A stretch of DNA of 64,000 nt, from NCBI GenBank assembly GCA_025200525.1, contig CM045770.1, positions 134,940,200 to 135,004,199 on the forward strand, read 5' to 3'. Shown here piece after piece: positions 49,470 through 61,188 of the stretch. The stretch's first letter is position 1. Each line of letters starts with the position of its first letter. Both the position numbers and the translations under genes were made by a program. Source of the stretch: Camellia lanceoleosa (taxonomy: Eukaryota > Streptophyta > Magnoliopsida > Ericales > Theaceae). The notes under the pieces were generated by a model that saw only the letters and a list, made by a program, of their open reading frames with translations, was not told the origin of the DNA and did no database searches.

Positions 49470-49625
49470 GGCAGTTTCCATGTTCACCAACACCAATGAA
49501 CAATCGTTCGATTGTTGAGTCTTCGGCGCAAACTTCCTCACCGCCGTGACCCCTTCGTCTCTCCACAACATTATAGTGGTACAATCAATGGCTCTGACAG
49601 TATAATAGCAGGGGCAAAATTAGGA
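49470..49625 (-). pseudogene. Possible second captured coding fragment
   Basis: Upstream of the CML fragment the minus strand reads openly as DEGVTAVRKFAPKTQQSNDC and [14 protein letters not shown]. The residue mix looks protein-like but I do not recognise the family. The frame differs from that of the CML fragment, so the two are either separate captures or separated by a frameshift. Confidence 0.3.
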
Positions 49626-49959
49626 TAAAAAAATATAACAGGACTTCCTGGTGTATGAGATAGAAACTTAGGACCTAATGGGTAATAGATTGGGACACTA
49701 GTAAAAAACCCTTAAACAAATCACTCCATCTCCATTATCTCTCTTATCTCTCCTTGAGAAACGATTACATTTTAATAGTAAAACTAAACCACTTGTTTTT
49801 GTTAACAGAACCCAATTTAAACCCAATTTAAATTTTGAATTCAAATTTGTTCACAAAAGAAAAAAAAAACTTCCAATTATATTTTGATTTCATCATTAAA
49901 CATAAAAATATTTCTAATAATATTTCGTCTCTTAATAACCAAGCGACTTCAATTTTTTA

Positions 49960-50325
49960 TTTATTTAAATTTTGACTTCAACTTTGTAAACTAAAAAAAA
50001 AAAAAATCCCACAAACATTTTTTAGCTTTCGTTTGGAATGTGGGTTGGCTTTTTGACTTTTTGGCCATTTTAGCCTGGGCTAAAGTCTTGTTTAGGAGAG
50101 AGAAGTACTTGGGCATTGGGCTTGAAGAACAAAAAGAGAGATTTTTTTTTTTTATTTAAATTTTGAATTCAACTTTGTATACTAAAAAAAAAATCCCACA
50201 AATATTTTTTAGCTTTCGTTTGAGATGTGGGTTGGCTTTTTGACTTTTTGGCTATTTTAGCCTTGGGTTAAGCTTCGTTTAGAGGGAGGAGTACTTGGGC
50301 GTTGGGCTTGAAAAACAGAGAGAGA
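49960..50325. repeat. Tandem duplication, units of about 185 bp
   Basis: Units at about 49960-50140 and 50148-50325 share TAGCTTTCGTTTG, GTGGGTTGGCTTTTTGACTT and TACTTGGGC(A/G)TTGGGCTTGA. No gene is seen in 49721-50497 otherwise. Confidence 0.8.
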
Positions 50326-50502
50326 GAGAGAGAGTGGGTGGGAGAGTAGGTGGGTGAATGGGTGGGTGGCATGGGAGGCAAAAATATTAAAACCAAATAG
50401 GAGACAGCTTGTGAAAGCCGAAGGGAGCCGAGTTCGAAGGGTTGTAAGGGAAGGAGGAACAGCGTTGTTTGAATTGCAGCAAGGGAAATAAAAATGCTAA
50501 CT

Positions 50503-52887
50503 TGTAACAACCCTCGTACTGATTACCGTTAAACCACTGAATTATCTACTGATTACTGCTAAACTGAACTGATAATGACTGATAAGTGAACTGGATGAAC
50601 TACTGAACAGACTGAATGGAACTGAAACTGAAGTTGAATAAGTTTATCTATTGAATTGCATTTCTATCTGTTTGATTGAATGATTATCTGTTTGAGTTAT
50701 GTGTTTAAACTGTTAATTGAAGGCCTTATCGGCGGCCGATTTAGAAACCGTTTGATGTTTTAGACTCAGTAGAATATTTCTGATTTAATGGTATATTTAT
50801 CTGAAAATTGATTAGGAATGATTAAATTAGATTAAATAAAGCCAATTAAAGAGTTTGATTTAATTACGGAATTGCCACCCATAGTGGGCACTTGTTTGTT
50901 GATTTGCAAGGACCATGCTACACTTTGATCACAACATTTGATCAGCCCTTTCTTGCTTTCCAACCGACCATAGAAGAGGTTAGAGAGAGAGAGAATTATT
51001 CTTGTTGAAATTGCTAAGAGAACTTGAAGATTTGAGGCATGGATTGCTAGATTGAGCTCCTAGACTTGTAATTGAGACTTAGGTGAGTGAATTCATCTTC
51101 TCCTTGTTGAGTTTAAACTTGTTCTTGCATGTTTCATGCTAAATTGATGAACTAAGTCATGTTTTAAGCTTAGCATATGAGATTGAAGTCAAATTCTTGC
51201 ATGCATGTTAATATTGTTGGGTTTTGAGTTAAGTTCATGGCAATTTGTCACATGCATGTTCATAGTATTGTTATAGTCCATGTTTTCAACTTGCTTTTCA
51301 AAGAATTGAGCTCATTTGAGCATGATTTGAAGCTTAAAATTGTTTTGAATGCATGCATGTCATGTTTGAGCATTGTTCTTGAAAATGGTTTGAAATTGAG
51401 TTTGATTGAAACACCCTTGGGCCTTGATTTCTTAAATTGAGCTTTAAAACTTGTTATTCCATGTGTTTGAAAGAGTTTTCCAGAAAATGGGACCAAGAGG
51501 ATCGGATTTGGAGCATGGAAACTTGGTTTGAAACTCAGAGGTTGAATCTGGATTTTCCAGAATTTGGACGTCACTTCGGCGAAGTGGCCTTCGGCGAAAT
51601 TCATGCTTCGGCATTTCTTCGCATTGTTTTTCTGATCCTTTCGGCGAAGGATTTTACGCCTTCGGCGGAAAATCAGCGCATCGATATTTTGCACCTTTCA
51701 TCGTCCGCTCGGCGGAATGTACCTTCGGCGTGGGCCTTTGTGTGCTTGTCGCTCGGCGAAACTTCTTCGAGCGGAGGCCCTGTTTTCTGAAAATTCTGAA
51801 ATTGTATACTGTGCACATTTTTGCATCCTCATCCCATCCTAGGCATTCTTAGGCCTAGTTTAAGGCATCTTAATGAGGATTTAGACATAGAACCACACCG
51901 AGGAATTTAGGGATTTAATTATATCCTTCCGACTGTGAACTTAGTGTGTGTTCTATTTGTTAACTGTTTAGGGTTGGCTCTCGGGGACGCGCTCTAGCTG
52001 CTTTAGCCCAATCTCTGTGAGTAACAGATTGTGTAAAGATATGTTCAAATGGTTATATTTTGAATACTGAACTGAACTGTTTATTGAACTGATATTGTTT
52101 ATTGAATGAATGTATGTCCTGCATTTCGAACTGTATTGTGGCATCCTTAGCACCCACTGTTATTGACTGTTACAGAGCTCTGTCGGTTTCCTTGCGAAAC
52201 CATACTGTTTACTGATTGATGATCATCATTACTGTTGGGTCTGTCAAGACCCGGTCCTTTTGGACCTACTGTTTATAGGCTAATGGATGTACCACATATG
52301 ACTGTTTGATTGAAATACTGATTGACTGAAATACTGAAAGATTGAAATACTGTATAATGAATTGATTTCATTACTGTAAGGGACATTCATTCATAACCTC
52401 TTTACACGTTATGTTATTCACTGGGCTTTAGCTCACTGTTTATATATATATATGTAGGTTCTCAGCAACCAGACCGGAGCTAGGAGCGTAGGATTGGTCC
52501 CCAGTTTTGTCAAGCCAGCCTATGTGCCTCACTGCGAGGTTCCGAGTTGCCATGCTATGGCTTGGGGTGTTTTTGTGTCCCCCATCGGCCTCCTTACTGT
52601 TTTGTACCTTTGTGTAGATCTCTTTGTTATCTTGTCTTGTTATCTAGGATTTGATCCTGTCTTGTTGTGTAAATGATTGTATAGATCATCTTGTTTTGAA
52701 CTGTATGAATGCATAAAAATGTTTTTGACATACAGATTTTCACAGCTCAATGGACACTAGTTATTTACTGTATTGGCTTCCGCCAGCCTCAGACTGCTTG
52801 ATCAGATATCGTTTCAGAGCCTTTGGTAATCTCGGATTCTTGGCGATTCTGATGCTAAACCCATAGGGCCGGGTTTGGGTCGTGACA
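50503..52887 (+). mobile_element. Solo LTR, 2.4 kb, TSD taact
   Basis: It starts TGTAACAACCCTCG and ends GGGTTTGGGTCGTGACA, flanked by taact at 50498-50502 and 52888-52892. There is no internal coding domain. It closely matches the minus-strand copy at 40600-43025 outside the CTCGGCGA-rich segment (51570-51790), which differs in length and content. It shows no sign of host gene content. Confidence 0.93.
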
Positions 52888-52892
52888 TAACT

Positions 52893-53415
52893 CAACACAA
52901 CCAAAAACAAAAACAGACACAACTATGAGCCAAAAATAAACCCAGCCAAAAACAAAAACAACCATCGGCCAATAACCTATTGTAATGAACAGCCGAGTGT
53001 CAAACACACGTCAAGAAGTGTCCAATGAATCACGCCTTGCTTCTCATCTGTTTAGATTGAAATCCATCAATTACAAAACCACCACCTATCATCATGAGCA
53101 ACCAGTTTCCTTTATTTATGGAAATAAAGGCAAGGCAATCTTAAAGGGAATATTGTTCCTACTATCAAAATGTGAAAAAGGGCCAAGAAAGATTCTTTCC
53201 TTTCCCGCACATAAAACAATTTTGGGACCAAACCCAAAGAAAATATGGGTTTACAAAATATTTGTTTTCCCTATCATGTCCCCTAAAGTAGAAAAATCAA
53301 CACAGAAACCAATCAAATAATAAGAGAAAACACAATGGAACAAAAATTAGAGCACACAAACACAATAAATAAAGGAATAAATAAACATATCAACGAATAC
53401 AACAGCGAGTGCGAG
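52893..53415. other. AT-rich intergenic stretch
   Basis: The left part has CAAAAACAAAAACA-like simple text. Bases 53335-53415 contain an outlying relative of the tandem array at 53672-54350 (ACGAATACAACAGCGAGTGC). No gene is recognised. Confidence 0.55.
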
Positions 53416-53424
53416 TACACAATG

Positions 53425-53662
53425 GAGTTGAGATCCTCTCCTTGAGTTGTTTCTTTGTCTTCCTACTTGTAATGGTAGAGATGCATTGTGAGTTGATCCA
53501 ATGGTTCAGATTTAGGCAGGAAAAGCAAATTTGAATTTGTTTTATTTATTTATTTTTTAATTTTTAAATAGATAAATCTAGACCGTTGGATCAACTCATG
53601 ATGTATCTCCACTGTTGCAAGTAGGGAGACAATGAGAGAGCTTAAGGAGAGGATCTCAACTC
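53425..53662. mobile_element. Foldback Mutator-like MITE, TSD tacacaatg
   Basis: Exact 9-bp duplications tacacaatg at 53416-53424 and 53663-53671 flank a 238-bp element. Its arms are inverted repeats of about 90 bp: GAGTTGAGATCCTCTCCTT begins each arm, and both contain GAGTTGATCCAA(T/C)GGT. The spacer is AT-rich. The long arms and 9-bp TSD indicate a MULE-type MITE. Confidence 0.88.
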
Positions 53663-53679
53663 TACACAATGTATCTGTG

Positions 53680-54350
53680 GAATAAAAAAGGAGAGAACAC
53701 AATCAACATAAAAAACAAAGGAAAGAACACAATGTATCTTGAAAAAAAAATACAACAGAGAGTAATTAACAACATAATCAACGGATACAACAGCGACCGT
53801 AGGAAAAAATACTGAAATTACCTTGCGAGTACGAGTTTGAAGGGAGCAACGTCGGTACAACATAAATAACAGAGGAGAGAACACAACGTATCTGGAAAAA
53901 AAAATACAACAGAGAGTAATCAACAACATAATCAACAAATACAACAGCGATCGAAGGAAAAAATATTGAAATTACCTTGCAAGTGCGAGTTTAAAGGGAG
54001 CAGAGTCGGTACAATAGTGACCAAAGGAGTAAATTGAAATCTTACCCCTTGCGAGTTGTAAATTGAAATCCGAAGGGTTGTAAGGGATGTAAGAGAGGGT
54101 GGGTAAATAAAATAGGAGAGAACACAATGTATCTGAAAAAAAAAAAAAATTACAACAGAGAGTAATCAACATAATCAACGAATACAACAGCGGCCGAAGG
54201 AAAAAATACTGAAATTACATTGCAAGTGCGAGTTCGAAAGAAGCAACATTGGTACAACAACGATCGAATGAGTAAATTGAAATCTTACCCTTTGTGAGTT
54301 GTAAATTGAAATCTAAAGGGTTGTAAGGGATGTAAGGGAGGGTGGGTGAG
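53680..54350. repeat. Complex tandem array of about 180 and 245 bp units
   Basis: Three units start near 53690, 53872 and 54113 with GAGAGAACACAA(T/C)GTATCT and continue with TACAACAGAGAGTAAT, ACAACAGCG and AAAATACTGAAATTACCTT. The second and third units are longer because they add a segment ending GGGTTGTAAGGGATGTAAG. The array lies next to the MULE-MITE, whose TSD falls in the array's own sequence. Confidence 0.85.
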
Positions 54351-54360
54351 AAGAAAAACA

Positions 54361-54950
54361 GTTACGATAGAGAGGGTGGGTTTTTTTCGTTCTATTCAAG
54401 AAGAAGAACAGAGAGTGAGACAGAGATAAAGAGGGAAGGTGGGAGGGGGGCAGACGTGGGTAGTGGGACTCTTTACAGGTGTGATGCTTAGGAAGAGAAA
54501 TGATTGGGCAGGAACCATCATTGATCTAAACATTAATATAAATTTAGGATTCATCTCAGCCGTTGAAACGATATGTATCTCTTATACATTTTCAAAAACC
54601 ATCATGCTTTATTATATAGTTAGGTGAGATTAAATCTATAAAAGTACGTAAAACTCCTTGTTATATAAAAGATGCCTTTATTATTTTATAAAATGAGGGG
54701 CAAAATATTTCTAACTCCAATCTTATGGGATTAAATATGAATACCACCTCCCTATGAGATTTGCTAGTCCATTCTTTGGAGAGATTTCATAGTCTTATGG
54801 GACTTTTAATCCTATGGCCACACTCCAAAACAAACATGATTTTTAGATTCCACATCACTAGTAGTCCAATACCATAACCTTTAACTTTAGAAACAAACAA
54901 GCCTTATTGTTGTCTTTGTCTAACTTGTTGCTAGGATGGGGAATCTGACT
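54361..54950. other. Intergenic, nothing recognised
   Basis: A GA-rich start is followed by AT-rich DNA with no gene or repeat that I recognise. Confidence 0.55.
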
Positions 54951-54954
54951 TTTT

Positions 54955-55798
54955 GGGCTTGTTTGATAACCATTATATTTATAGTTTTTTTTTTGGTTAA
55001 TATTTATAGAATTTTTTTAAAACTGTAAACAAAAATTTATTTAGTTTTTGTTTTCATTTTTAAAAAATTATAAATTTTGTAAACACAAAAAAGTTATTCT
55101 CACTTTTTGTTTAACTTTTTTTTTATTTTTAAATTTTTTTTCCCACTCTTTCTAACTACCACCCATTACTCCCCCACACAATTTGCCTTGCCCCCGCCTT
55201 GATTTTTATATAAATAATCTATTTTTTCAATATAATAAAACTAAATATTAAAATGTTATATCCATTTTCACTCATTTAAATAATATTATATCTTTTAATT
55301 CTCAATAATTATAAATTATTATCCATAATTTTATTATTATTTTTCTTTACTTTTAAAGTTACAAAATTAACTCGCCCCTGCCCCACTCATGCTCCGCACC
55401 CGATATCATATGGGGCGCGAAGGTGAAGGTGGAGGATGACAAACCCGTTCCAAACTAGCCTCGTTGCAATCCCTACCCATTGCTATCGGCTACCATCGCT
55501 AATGACCTCCTCTGCCAACCACCTCCTTCAATTGCTAACCATTTGTCATCGCTACAAACCATCTCTTACCATCTATAACCACCTTCGGCCACCACCTTTT
55601 CTTGAAAATCACCTTCAACTACCACTTTGTGTGACCAACCGGCGAGCATCTCCAACCGTATGTTGACAACTATTTCTCGTAACCCCCCTCTCATTTTCAT
55701 TTATTTAAAAAAAAAAAAAATTTAAATACTTGTTACCAAACATGTTTTTATTTTTGTAAATAAAAAAACAATAAACTATAAATATTGGCAAACGACAC
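54955..55798. mobile_element. Possible MITE with TTGTTTGATAAC-type ends
   Basis: Left end GGGCTTGTTTGATAACC with TATTTATAGTTT after it; reversed right end GGTGTCGTTTGCCAA with TATTTATAGTTT after it. These are imperfect inverted repeats of about 35 bases. The middle is a C-rich stretch of repeated ACCATC words (about 55430-55660). No exact TSD was found, so the class is unsettled. Confidence 0.45.
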
Positions 55799-56444
55799 CT
55801 TACTATTATAGGATAAGGGGGGCGGAGGATAGTAAAATTGTGCACTACAAAAATTACATTTATAGTTATTTTATGTTAGAGTTTTTCAAATGATATTGAA
55901 ACTTAATCAAAATTTGTTAAAATAAAAAACAAATCGAAGAACAAAATGGAGAAAATTTAGAAGGAGTAGCACTGACTCTCATCTTTGAGCCATCCCCAAA
56001 TCAAGTCCTTCATACCCCATATTAGGCACCATCGTAAAATCTTTTCACTCTCCCCTACAGACCACCAGGGTCAACTCTGAGATTTACTGGCCCTTAGGCA
56101 GATTTCAAAAATATGCCCCTCCCACATATATTTTTTATTTGTTAGTAGCCACAAAAAGTTTCCTTACATATATAATCATTCAAATTATAAATTAAAATTT
56201 ACTTTTAGATATTAACATACAAAAAAATCATTACAAAGTCTCAAAAAAGATAAAATATAGTCTTATTATTTTATAATTTATCAATAATCCATACAAATAA
56301 TATAATCCATCGATCTCTTATAACGAAAAGATTATGTTGTTGTAATATGATATCTGACAACCCAATCACAATCCACAAATTAAAATCCACTGACTATTTG
56401 ACAGCAAAACACAAATTATTGAAACAAAATTAGGAGAAGGAGAT
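55799..56444. other. Intergenic, nothing certain
   Basis: AT-rich. A short stretch near 56050-56110 (GGCCCTTAGGCAGATTT) resembles debris seen in plant DNA transposons, but I cannot define an element. Confidence 0.4.
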
Positions 56445-56636
56445 TAGGGTGTTGATATAGTATATATTGTATAGCTGTGATAGAACATAATTAGTGTGAT
56501 AGAGCATAATCAGTGGGATATTGTGTTCTTATTTTCTATTTCCTATTTCAGCTTGTAATTGATGTATAAATAGGCTTCCTGCTTATGAGATGAATATAGT
56601 GAAGAAATCTTCTTTTCCTTTCCAACATTCTCGACA

Positions 56637-56649
56637 TGGTATCAGAGCA
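56637..56649 (+). promoter_or_regulatory. Primer-binding site (tRNA-iMet)
   Basis: TGGTATCAGAGCA lies immediately after the 5' LTR. It is complementary to initiator methionine tRNA. Confidence 0.9.
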
Positions 56650-56738
56650 GAAAATTTGGGACTAAATTTTTCTTCATAGCCTTATCTCCACAACCTCATT
56701 GTTTTTCATTTATTTTTCCTCTGTGACTTTCCACTATT

Positions 56739-59700
56739 ATGGGTGACTCTACAGTCAACAAAGATTCCTTCAAAGACTCTCTTTTTCGGATCCATGACTA
56801 ATATCACCTTGAAGGGTTCTAATTACCTTCAATGGTCTCATGCTGTCGCTATTTTTTTTAAAGGCACGTGGCAAAGCCTCTTATCTTACGGCCACCAAAC
56901 CGTCTGATGCAACCAAAGTTGCTTTCTGGGAGCAAAAAGATGCATAAATCATGACCTGGTTGTTGAATAGTTTGGCATCAGAGGTTTTAACTAATGTTTA
57001 TCTAAGGATATTTGGGATACTCTTAAAGAGTTATATTCCTTTGAGCAAAATCTTTCTTGTATCTACTAACTCTATTAGGACATTTTTTCTCTTCAGTAAG
57101 GTGATCGTTCAGTTGAAGAGTATTTTTCTATCCTTAAGGGTATGTAGGACGAACTCAATATCTATCAGCTGTTGACCACTGATTTGAAGACTCAGTAGTA
57201 ACACCGGAAGGAATTCTGGGTTTACTGAATTTCTCTCTGGACTTAATCCAGAACTTTCTGCCTCTAGTTCTCAAATTCTTTCTGGGAAAGATATCCCAAC
57301 GAGACATTTGCTCGGGTTTGATGTGCTTCTATTAATCCTTTTAGCTCTACGAAGGATGATCATTTTACTCTGCCTACTCTTGTTAGGTGCTGTGACACTC
57401 TTATTGGCCCTCTCTATAGTTATAATGCTAGCTGGGGTGGTTGCAGTGCCAACAATGGTCGTGGTGGTGACCACGATGGGCGTGGCACCAAGACTTGTAC
57501 TCATTGTGGTCGACATAACCACACTATTGAGTTCTGCTAGAAACTTCATTGTAAGCCCACTTAGGCTAATTAGGCTTCTGTTGATGATGTACACCTTACT
57601 GCCACTTTTGATGATCAAGCTGTTATGACTAAATCCGAGTACAATTTTTTGCTTTAAAGTGTCCATGCCCCTTCGTCCGTAGCCCATCTAGTTGCCTCAG
57701 GTAATACCTGTCTTCTTTTATCATCTATTGTTCCTTGGGTCATCAATTTAGGGGCCTCTGATCATATGGCAAGTAATTTGTCACTTCTTTCCAATTTCTG
57801 TCATGTTATCTCTCTCTCCTCTGTTACTATTGCTAATGGTACTAAAACGCCGATTACCAGAATTGGTACTGTTTAGACTTCTACTCTTACTTTTTCCTTT
57901 GTGTTATATATGTCTCACTTTCCTTTCAATTTATTATCTGTGCACAAGCTTACCCATTCAGTAACTTTTTACCCTACTCATTGTGTTTTTCAGAGTCTAA
58001 AGACGAACAAGACAATTGATGGGGGATTTGAGAAGGATGGACTCTTCTATTTTTAGCCATCTTTAAACTCGACTCATGCAGCTCTCCAATCTACTACTTG
58101 CCCGTACAAGTGGCATTGTGGTCTTGGGCATCCATCCTCACTCAATTTACAGCATTTAATTTATTCTTTACCTTCTGTCTCTAAGTTTAATTGTGATACT
58201 TATGAACTTAGTAAACATCATCGTGCTTCTTTTAAGCCTCGACCGGATGCACCTTGTTTACGTCCTTTTCAACTTGTTCACTCAAATGTTTTGGGACCTT
58301 CTAGAACTACTGGCTTATTTAGTGCACATTATTTTGTCACGTTTATTGATGATCGTTCTCGTTGGAACTTTGTTATATGTACTTAAAGAACGATCTCAAT
58401 TATTCACTATTTTTTAATCCTTCTATGCTGAAATAACCAATCATTTAATGCTAAACTTCTTGCCCTTCAGACTGATAATGCTCTCGAATATCGTGTCGGC
58501 ACCTTTCAACAATTCGTTAAGTCGAGAGGTATTATTCATCAAACATCTTGTGTTGATACTCCTCAACAAAATGGAATTGCTGAAAGGAAAAATGGGTCTG
58601 TTCTTGCAATTACTCGAGCTCTTAGGATTCAAATGAATGTACCTAAACACTTTTGAGGTGATGCCGTTTTGATTGCAGCATATCTTTTAAATAGAATGCC
58701 CTCTCGTATTCTACAAGGAAAATCACCTTTTCAGCTAATGTTTACAGATAAAAATATTTTTTCACTACCTCAAAAAGTGTTTGGCTGCATTTGTTTTGTT
58801 CACAATCTTAGTCCCAATCGGGACAAACTTGATCCTCGTGCACACAAATGCATTTTTCTTGGTTATTCTCGTACTCAAAAAGGGTATAGGTGCTATAGTC
58901 CTACTTTACACAAACAATTCATTAGTGCTGATGTCACCGTCTTTGAAGAAAGTCCATACTATTCTTTTGCGAATGGTCAGTTAGAGGAACTTTTTTCTAT
59001 TGAACCCGTTATCTCTACTGTTGTTCCTGCTCTTCCTATTATCTCTCAAGTCTATGTTCCTCATCGGCCACGAAGTGTCTCTCGATGTCGACCGTGGAGT
59101 GTCTCTGTTGCTCCTGTCCTTGAGAATGTGGAGTCTATTCCATCCCTTCCCACATCGCCCTCAACGTCTACAAATCTACCTCTTCCTTATCTTGACTCTA
59201 ATATTGATCTTCATGTTGCTCTTCGCAAAGGTAAGCGCTCATGCACTGAACATCCTATATCAAACTTTGCCTCTTTTGATCATTTGTCTCCTTCCTTTAA
59301 TGCTTTTTCTCTATCTATATCATCTACTACTATTCCTAAGTTTTATAGGGAGGCTCTTTCTCATCCTGGTTGGAAAACAACAATGGAGGAAAAAATGCGA
59401 GCTCTGAAGTTGAATCATACTTGGGATCTTATTCCTACACCTATTGATGCACAGATGGTTGGTTGTCGTTGGGTGTTTACTGTCAAGCAAAATCCTGATG
59501 GTATTGTTAATCGTTTGAAAGCCCCTTTGGTTACTAGAGGATTCACCCACACCTATGGCATTGATTACACCGAAACTTTCTCTCCGGTTGCCAAGTTGAA
59601 TTATGTTCATATTATTATCTCTCTAGCAGCCTCTCTTAGTTGGCCCCTTCATCAACTGGATGTCAAAAATGCCTTTTTTTCATGGCAATCTTATTGCGAT

Positions 59701-60860
59701 TGTTTACATGGACCAGCCGCCCGGGTTTGAGTCCCAGGGGTAGTGTGTTTGTCATCTTAGAAAATCTATTTATGGCCTCAAACAGTCTCCATGGGCGTGA
59801 TTTGACAAATTTAGTAAGGCGGTCATCACATATGGCATGACCCCCCACAGCCAAGCAGATCATTCAGTCTTCTTTAAAAGGACAAGCACTGGCATTATTA
59901 TATTAGTTGTCTATGTTGATGATATTGCCATCACAGAGAGTGATAAGGAAGGTATCCAGACTCTTATTCATTATCTTGGCTCAAGTTTTCTTACCAAGGA
60001 TTTGGGTCAGCTTCATTATTTCCTTAGTATTGAGGTAACTAGGTCAAAAGTGGGTATTAGTTTATCTCAAAGGAAATATGCTCTTAATATTTTGAAAGAA
60101 ATAGGTTATCTTGGCTCCAAATTGGTTTCTACTCCCATAGATGTGAACTTGAAATTATTACCCGACATTGGTGATCTTATTGATGATCCAGAGATGTATA
60201 GAAGGCTTGTAGGTAAACTTATTTACCTAACTATTACTTGTTCTGATATCTTGTATACTGTTAGTATTGTGAGCCAATTTATGACTACTCCTTGGATTCC
60301 TCATTTAGATGCTGTCATTCGCATCTTGAAATATCTCAAAAATGCTCCAGGGTGTGGATTTCTTTATCGACTTTCTGGACATCTTCGTATTGAAGGATAT
60401 ACTGATGCAGATTGGGCAGGGTTACCATCCAACTGAAAATCTACTACTTGTTTCTGTACCTTCATTGGAGGTAACCTTGTGACTTGGAGAAGTAAGAAAC
60501 AGTTTGTAGTTTCTCGGTCTAGTGCTGAAGCCGAATATCGGGCAATGGCCCATACTACTTGTGAAATCACATGGTTGAGGACTCTTTTACGAGAGTTTGG
60601 TTTTCCTATAGAAGCCCCAACTCCTCTCTCATAGAAAATCAAGCGCCATTCATGTTGCTAACAATCGCTTTTTCACGAGAGAACTAAACACATTGAAGTT
60701 GATTGTCACTTCGTGAACCAAAATATAGTCCAAAGAAATCTCCACCTTTTTTGTTCCTTCAAAGTGTCAACTTGCAGATATCTTTACCAGAGCACTTTCC
60801 AAAGGTGCCATTGACTCTATATGTGACAAGCTGGGAATGACTGACATTTACTCTCCAGCT
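56739..60860 (+). pseudogene. Copia gag-pol of the 56450-61065 element, broken
   Basis: Gag starts at about 56739 (MGDSTVNKDSFKDS) and is frameshifted soon after. An intact CCHC knuckle (CTHCGRHNHTIEFC) at 57496-57537 is followed at once by TAG. Protease reads INLGASDHM near 57741, where the family has DSG, so the catalytic Asp is Asn. Integrase (58080-58655) has QTDNALEYR and QNGIAERKNG with the catalytic Glu kept, but stops interrupt it. A long open segment, 58669-59730, covers the integrase C-terminus (KCIFLGYS, KGYRCYSP) and the start of reverse transcriptase. After a frameshift near 59680, YVDD is at 59912-59923. RNase H (60360-60860) keeps YTDADWAG and SSAEAEYRAM. Multiple breaks make it inactive. 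Confidence 0.9.
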
Positions 60861-61070
60861 TAAGGGGGAGTGTTGATATAGTATATATTTTAGTATATAT
60901 TGTATAGCTGTGATTGAACATAATTAGTGTGATTGAGCATAATCAGTGGGATATTGTGTCCTTATTTTCTATTTTCTATTTTAGCTTGTAATTGATGTAT
61001 AGGCTTCCTTCTTATGAGATGAATATAGTGAAGAAATCTTTTCTTCTTTCCCAACTCTTTCGCCATAGGG

Positions 61071-61150
61071 CAAAATTTTTCAATTACATTATGATAAAGA
61101 GAGAGGGAAAAACAAATTAGGACAAAAAAAATTTATTTCATTAAAATCTG

Positions 61151-61188
<38 letters not shown>

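Larger units (their letters stand above)
48525..49711. mobile_element. Mutator-like element carrying gene fragments (Pack-MULE), TSD ttaaacaaa
   Basis: Exact 9-bp duplications ttaaacaaa at 48516-48524 and 49712-49720 bound the block; a 9-bp TSD is the Mutator hallmark. Ends are imperfect inverted repeats: GGGGGAGTTACGGGCTAGTC left and, reversed, GGGTTTTTTACTAGTGTCCC right. Subterminal copies of AGGAAGTCCT (48568-48577, inverted at 49640-49649) pair further. No transposase is present. It contains a calmodulin-like EF-hand fragment on the minus strand, a 48-bp tandem pair (48841, 48889) and a 21-22 bp minisatellite (49143-49243). Confidence 0.8.
56450..61065 (+). mobile_element. Ty1/copia retrotransposon, short LTRs, TSD taggg
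   Basis: Complete element flanked by taggg (56445-56449 and 61066-61070). The 5' LTR is 56450-56636 (187 bp) and the 3' LTR is 60871-61065 (195 bp), both starting TGTTGATATAGTATATAT. The primer site TGGTATCAGAGCA directly follows the 5' LTR at 56637 (initiator-Met tRNA). The polypurine tract AAGGGGGAG lies at 60862-60870. The LTRs differ by several substitutions and small indels, so the insertion is not recent. The short LTR and compact 4.6 kb size suggest an Ale- or Ivana-like lineage (inference). Confidence 0.93.

Noticed and set aside
40600..52887. The two near-identical LTRs taken as the LTR pair of one element
   Set aside because: They are in opposite orientation, each has its own TSD, and a complete copia element with its own TSD lies between.
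55436..55666. 76-codon ORF in a C-rich stretch
   Set aside because: It is built from repeated ACCATC-like words inside a possible MITE and has no domain.
57308..57628. Hydrophobic 106-codon ORF that could look like a membrane protein
   Set aside because: It is an out-of-frame reading of copia gag; the real frame holds the CCHC zinc knuckle at 57496-57537.
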